Part shown: positions 6,476 through 7,363 of the stretch, piece by piece
Layout: every line of letters begins with the position of its first letter
How positions within the stretch are numbered: the stretch's first letter is position 1
Assembly: GCA_905193085.1 (NCBI GenBank)
Contig: CAJJNI010000121.1
Location: forward strand, 1 to 7,363
Reading direction: 5' to 3'
Length of the DNA: 7,363 nt
Origin: an uncultured Lachnospiraceae bacterium
GTDB lineage: Bacteria > Bacillota > Clostridia > Lachnospirales > Lachnospiraceae
Translations under genes and position numbers: made by a program
Notes under the pieces: generated by a model
Told to the model about the DNA's origin: nothing
Seen by the model: only the letters and a program-made list of their open reading frames with translations
The model's database searches: none

Positions 6476-7363
6476 TTATTTTGCCTCGTACCAGTTTGAA
6501 CCTGTATGCATATCTACTTCAAGCTTAACTTTAAGCCTGGCTGCATTTACCATTTCTTCTATAAGAATTTTCTTAGCCTCTTCAATTTCAGAATCGTATG
6601 CTTCTATGAGAAGTTCATCATGAACCTGAAGTAAAAGTCTTGATTTTAAGCCTTCTTTTCTTAATCTTTTGTCAACTTTAACCATTGCTATTTTAATTAT
6701 ATCTGCTGCAGTTCCCTGTATAGGAGAGTTCATTGCAATTCTTTCTCCAAATGACCTTGTCATATAGTTTCCTGATTTTAACTCGGGAATTGGTCTTCTT
6801 CTGCCAAACATTGTAACAGCGTATCCGTTTTCTTTTGCTTTTGAAACGAGATTATCAATATATTCTTTAATCTTAGGATAAGTTTCAAAATATTTTTCTA
6901 TATAATCATTTGCTTCTTTCCTTGATATTGAAAGGTCTTTGCTTAATCCAAAAGCACTGATTCCATAAATAATCCCAAAATTTACAGCTTTTGCATTCCG
7001 TCGCTGTAATGAAGTTACTTCTTCAAATGGAACATGGAATACTTCTGATGCAGTTATCCTGTGAATATCATTTCCATTATTAAATGCCGCAATCAGCTTT
7101 TCATCTCCTGACAAATGTGCAAGCACACGAAGCTCTATCTGCGAATAATCGGCATCTATAAACTGACAGCCTTCTTTTGGAATAAATACTTTACGTATAA
7201 GTCTTCCAAGTTCCATTCTTATCGGAATATTCTGAAGATTCGGGTCTGTACTGCTTATTCTTCCTGTTGCTGTAACTTTCTGCTGGAAGGTTGAACGGAT
7301 TCTTCCATCTTTTTCAATAAATGCGACTAAACCATCTGCATAGGTAGATTTAAGCTTGCTTAG
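6476..7363 (-). CDS. polA: DNA polymerase I, C-terminal polymerase domain (5' end outside window)
   Basis: The reading frame is open from the window edge to the TAA at 6478-6476, giving 295 residues, about one third of a full PolA (about 850-900). It covers the palm and fingers of the family A polymerase: TATGRISSTDPNLQNIPIR (fragment 31-49), motif A DYSQIELR (catalytic Asp at 72), motif B RRNAKAVNFGIIYG (121-134, O helix with Lys, Phe and Tyr in place), motif C QVHDE (246-250) and the typical C-terminal NWYEAK. The Phe in NFG, rather than Tyr, is the usual residue that discriminates against dideoxynucleotides. An ATG at 7216 falls within the conserved core and is not the start. PolA fills gaps and removes RNA primers during replication and repair. 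Whether a proofreading or 5'-exonuclease domain is present cannot be seen here. It is the first visible gene of the operon. Confidence 0.98.
   Translation of the reverse strand, partial: LSKLKSTYADGLVAFIEKDGRIRSTFQQKVTATGRISSTDPNLQNIPIRMELGRLIRKVFIPKEGCQFIDADYSQIELRVLAHLSGDEKLIAAFNNGNDIHRITASEVFHVPFEEVTSLQRRNAKAVNFGIIYGISAFGLSKDLSISRKEANDYIEKYFETYPKIKEYIDNLVSKAKENGYAVTMFGRRRPIPELKSGNYMTRSFGERIAMNSPIQGTAADIIKIAMVKVDKRLRKEGLKSRLLLQVHDELLIEAYDSEIEEAKKILIEEMVNAARLKVKLEVDMHTGSNWYEAK
6484..6489 (-). promoter_or_regulatory. coaE ribosome binding site inside the polA 3' end
   Basis: ACGAGG on the minus strand, 9 bases before the coaE ATG, lies within the last codons of polA. The polA TAA and coaE ATG are separated by one base, so coaE translation is probably coupled to polA. 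Confidence 0.72.

Overview
The window is AT-rich bacterial DNA that is almost entirely coding. It looks like a low-GC Firmicute of class Clostridia, plausibly Lachnospiraceae. This rests on the sequence style of the proteins, the strong purine-rich Shine-Dalgarno sites, the presence of TmcAL (a Firmicutes-type tRNA ligase) and the UPF0237/UPF0210 pair. The family-level assignment is an inference, not a demonstrated fact.

Layout. On the plus strand, bases 1-1140 hold the 3' part of tmcAL (tRNA-Met cytidine acetate ligase); its N-terminus lies upstream of the window. It runs head-on, with no spacer, into a minus-strand operon that fills the rest of the window. In transcription order the operon is: the C-terminal part of DNA polymerase I (polA, 7363-6476, 5' end outside the window), dephospho-CoA kinase (coaE), a long FtsA/actin-like ATPase with an unusual C-terminal tail, a WalJ/YycJ-type metallo-beta-lactamase-fold hydrolase, a small ACT-domain protein (UPF0237) and a PFL-like UPF0210 (DUF711) protein. 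No RNA gene, mobile element, CRISPR array, long repeat or convincing terminator is visible. The longest gap between genes is 28 bases.

How the genes fit together. The first four minus-strand genes are very tightly packed: a 1-base gap, a 3-base stop/start overlap, then a 4-base gap. The Shine-Dalgarno sites of coaE, the FtsA-like gene and walJ lie inside the last codons of the gene before, which suggests translational coupling. Themes are DNA synthesis and repair (PolA, possibly WalJ), coenzyme A synthesis (CoaE), and possibly cell division or envelope control (FtsA-like, WalJ). The ACT/UPF0210 pair at the end is a widely conserved two-gene module of unknown function.

Most of the window is ordinary housekeeping sequence. 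The best candidate for something under-described is the 754-residue FtsA-like protein. It keeps the actin-fold ATP-binding motifs, but in place of FtsA's short C-terminal membrane helix it has about 350 residues with three diverged ubiquitin-like (beta-grasp) looking segments and an Asn/Ser-rich linker.
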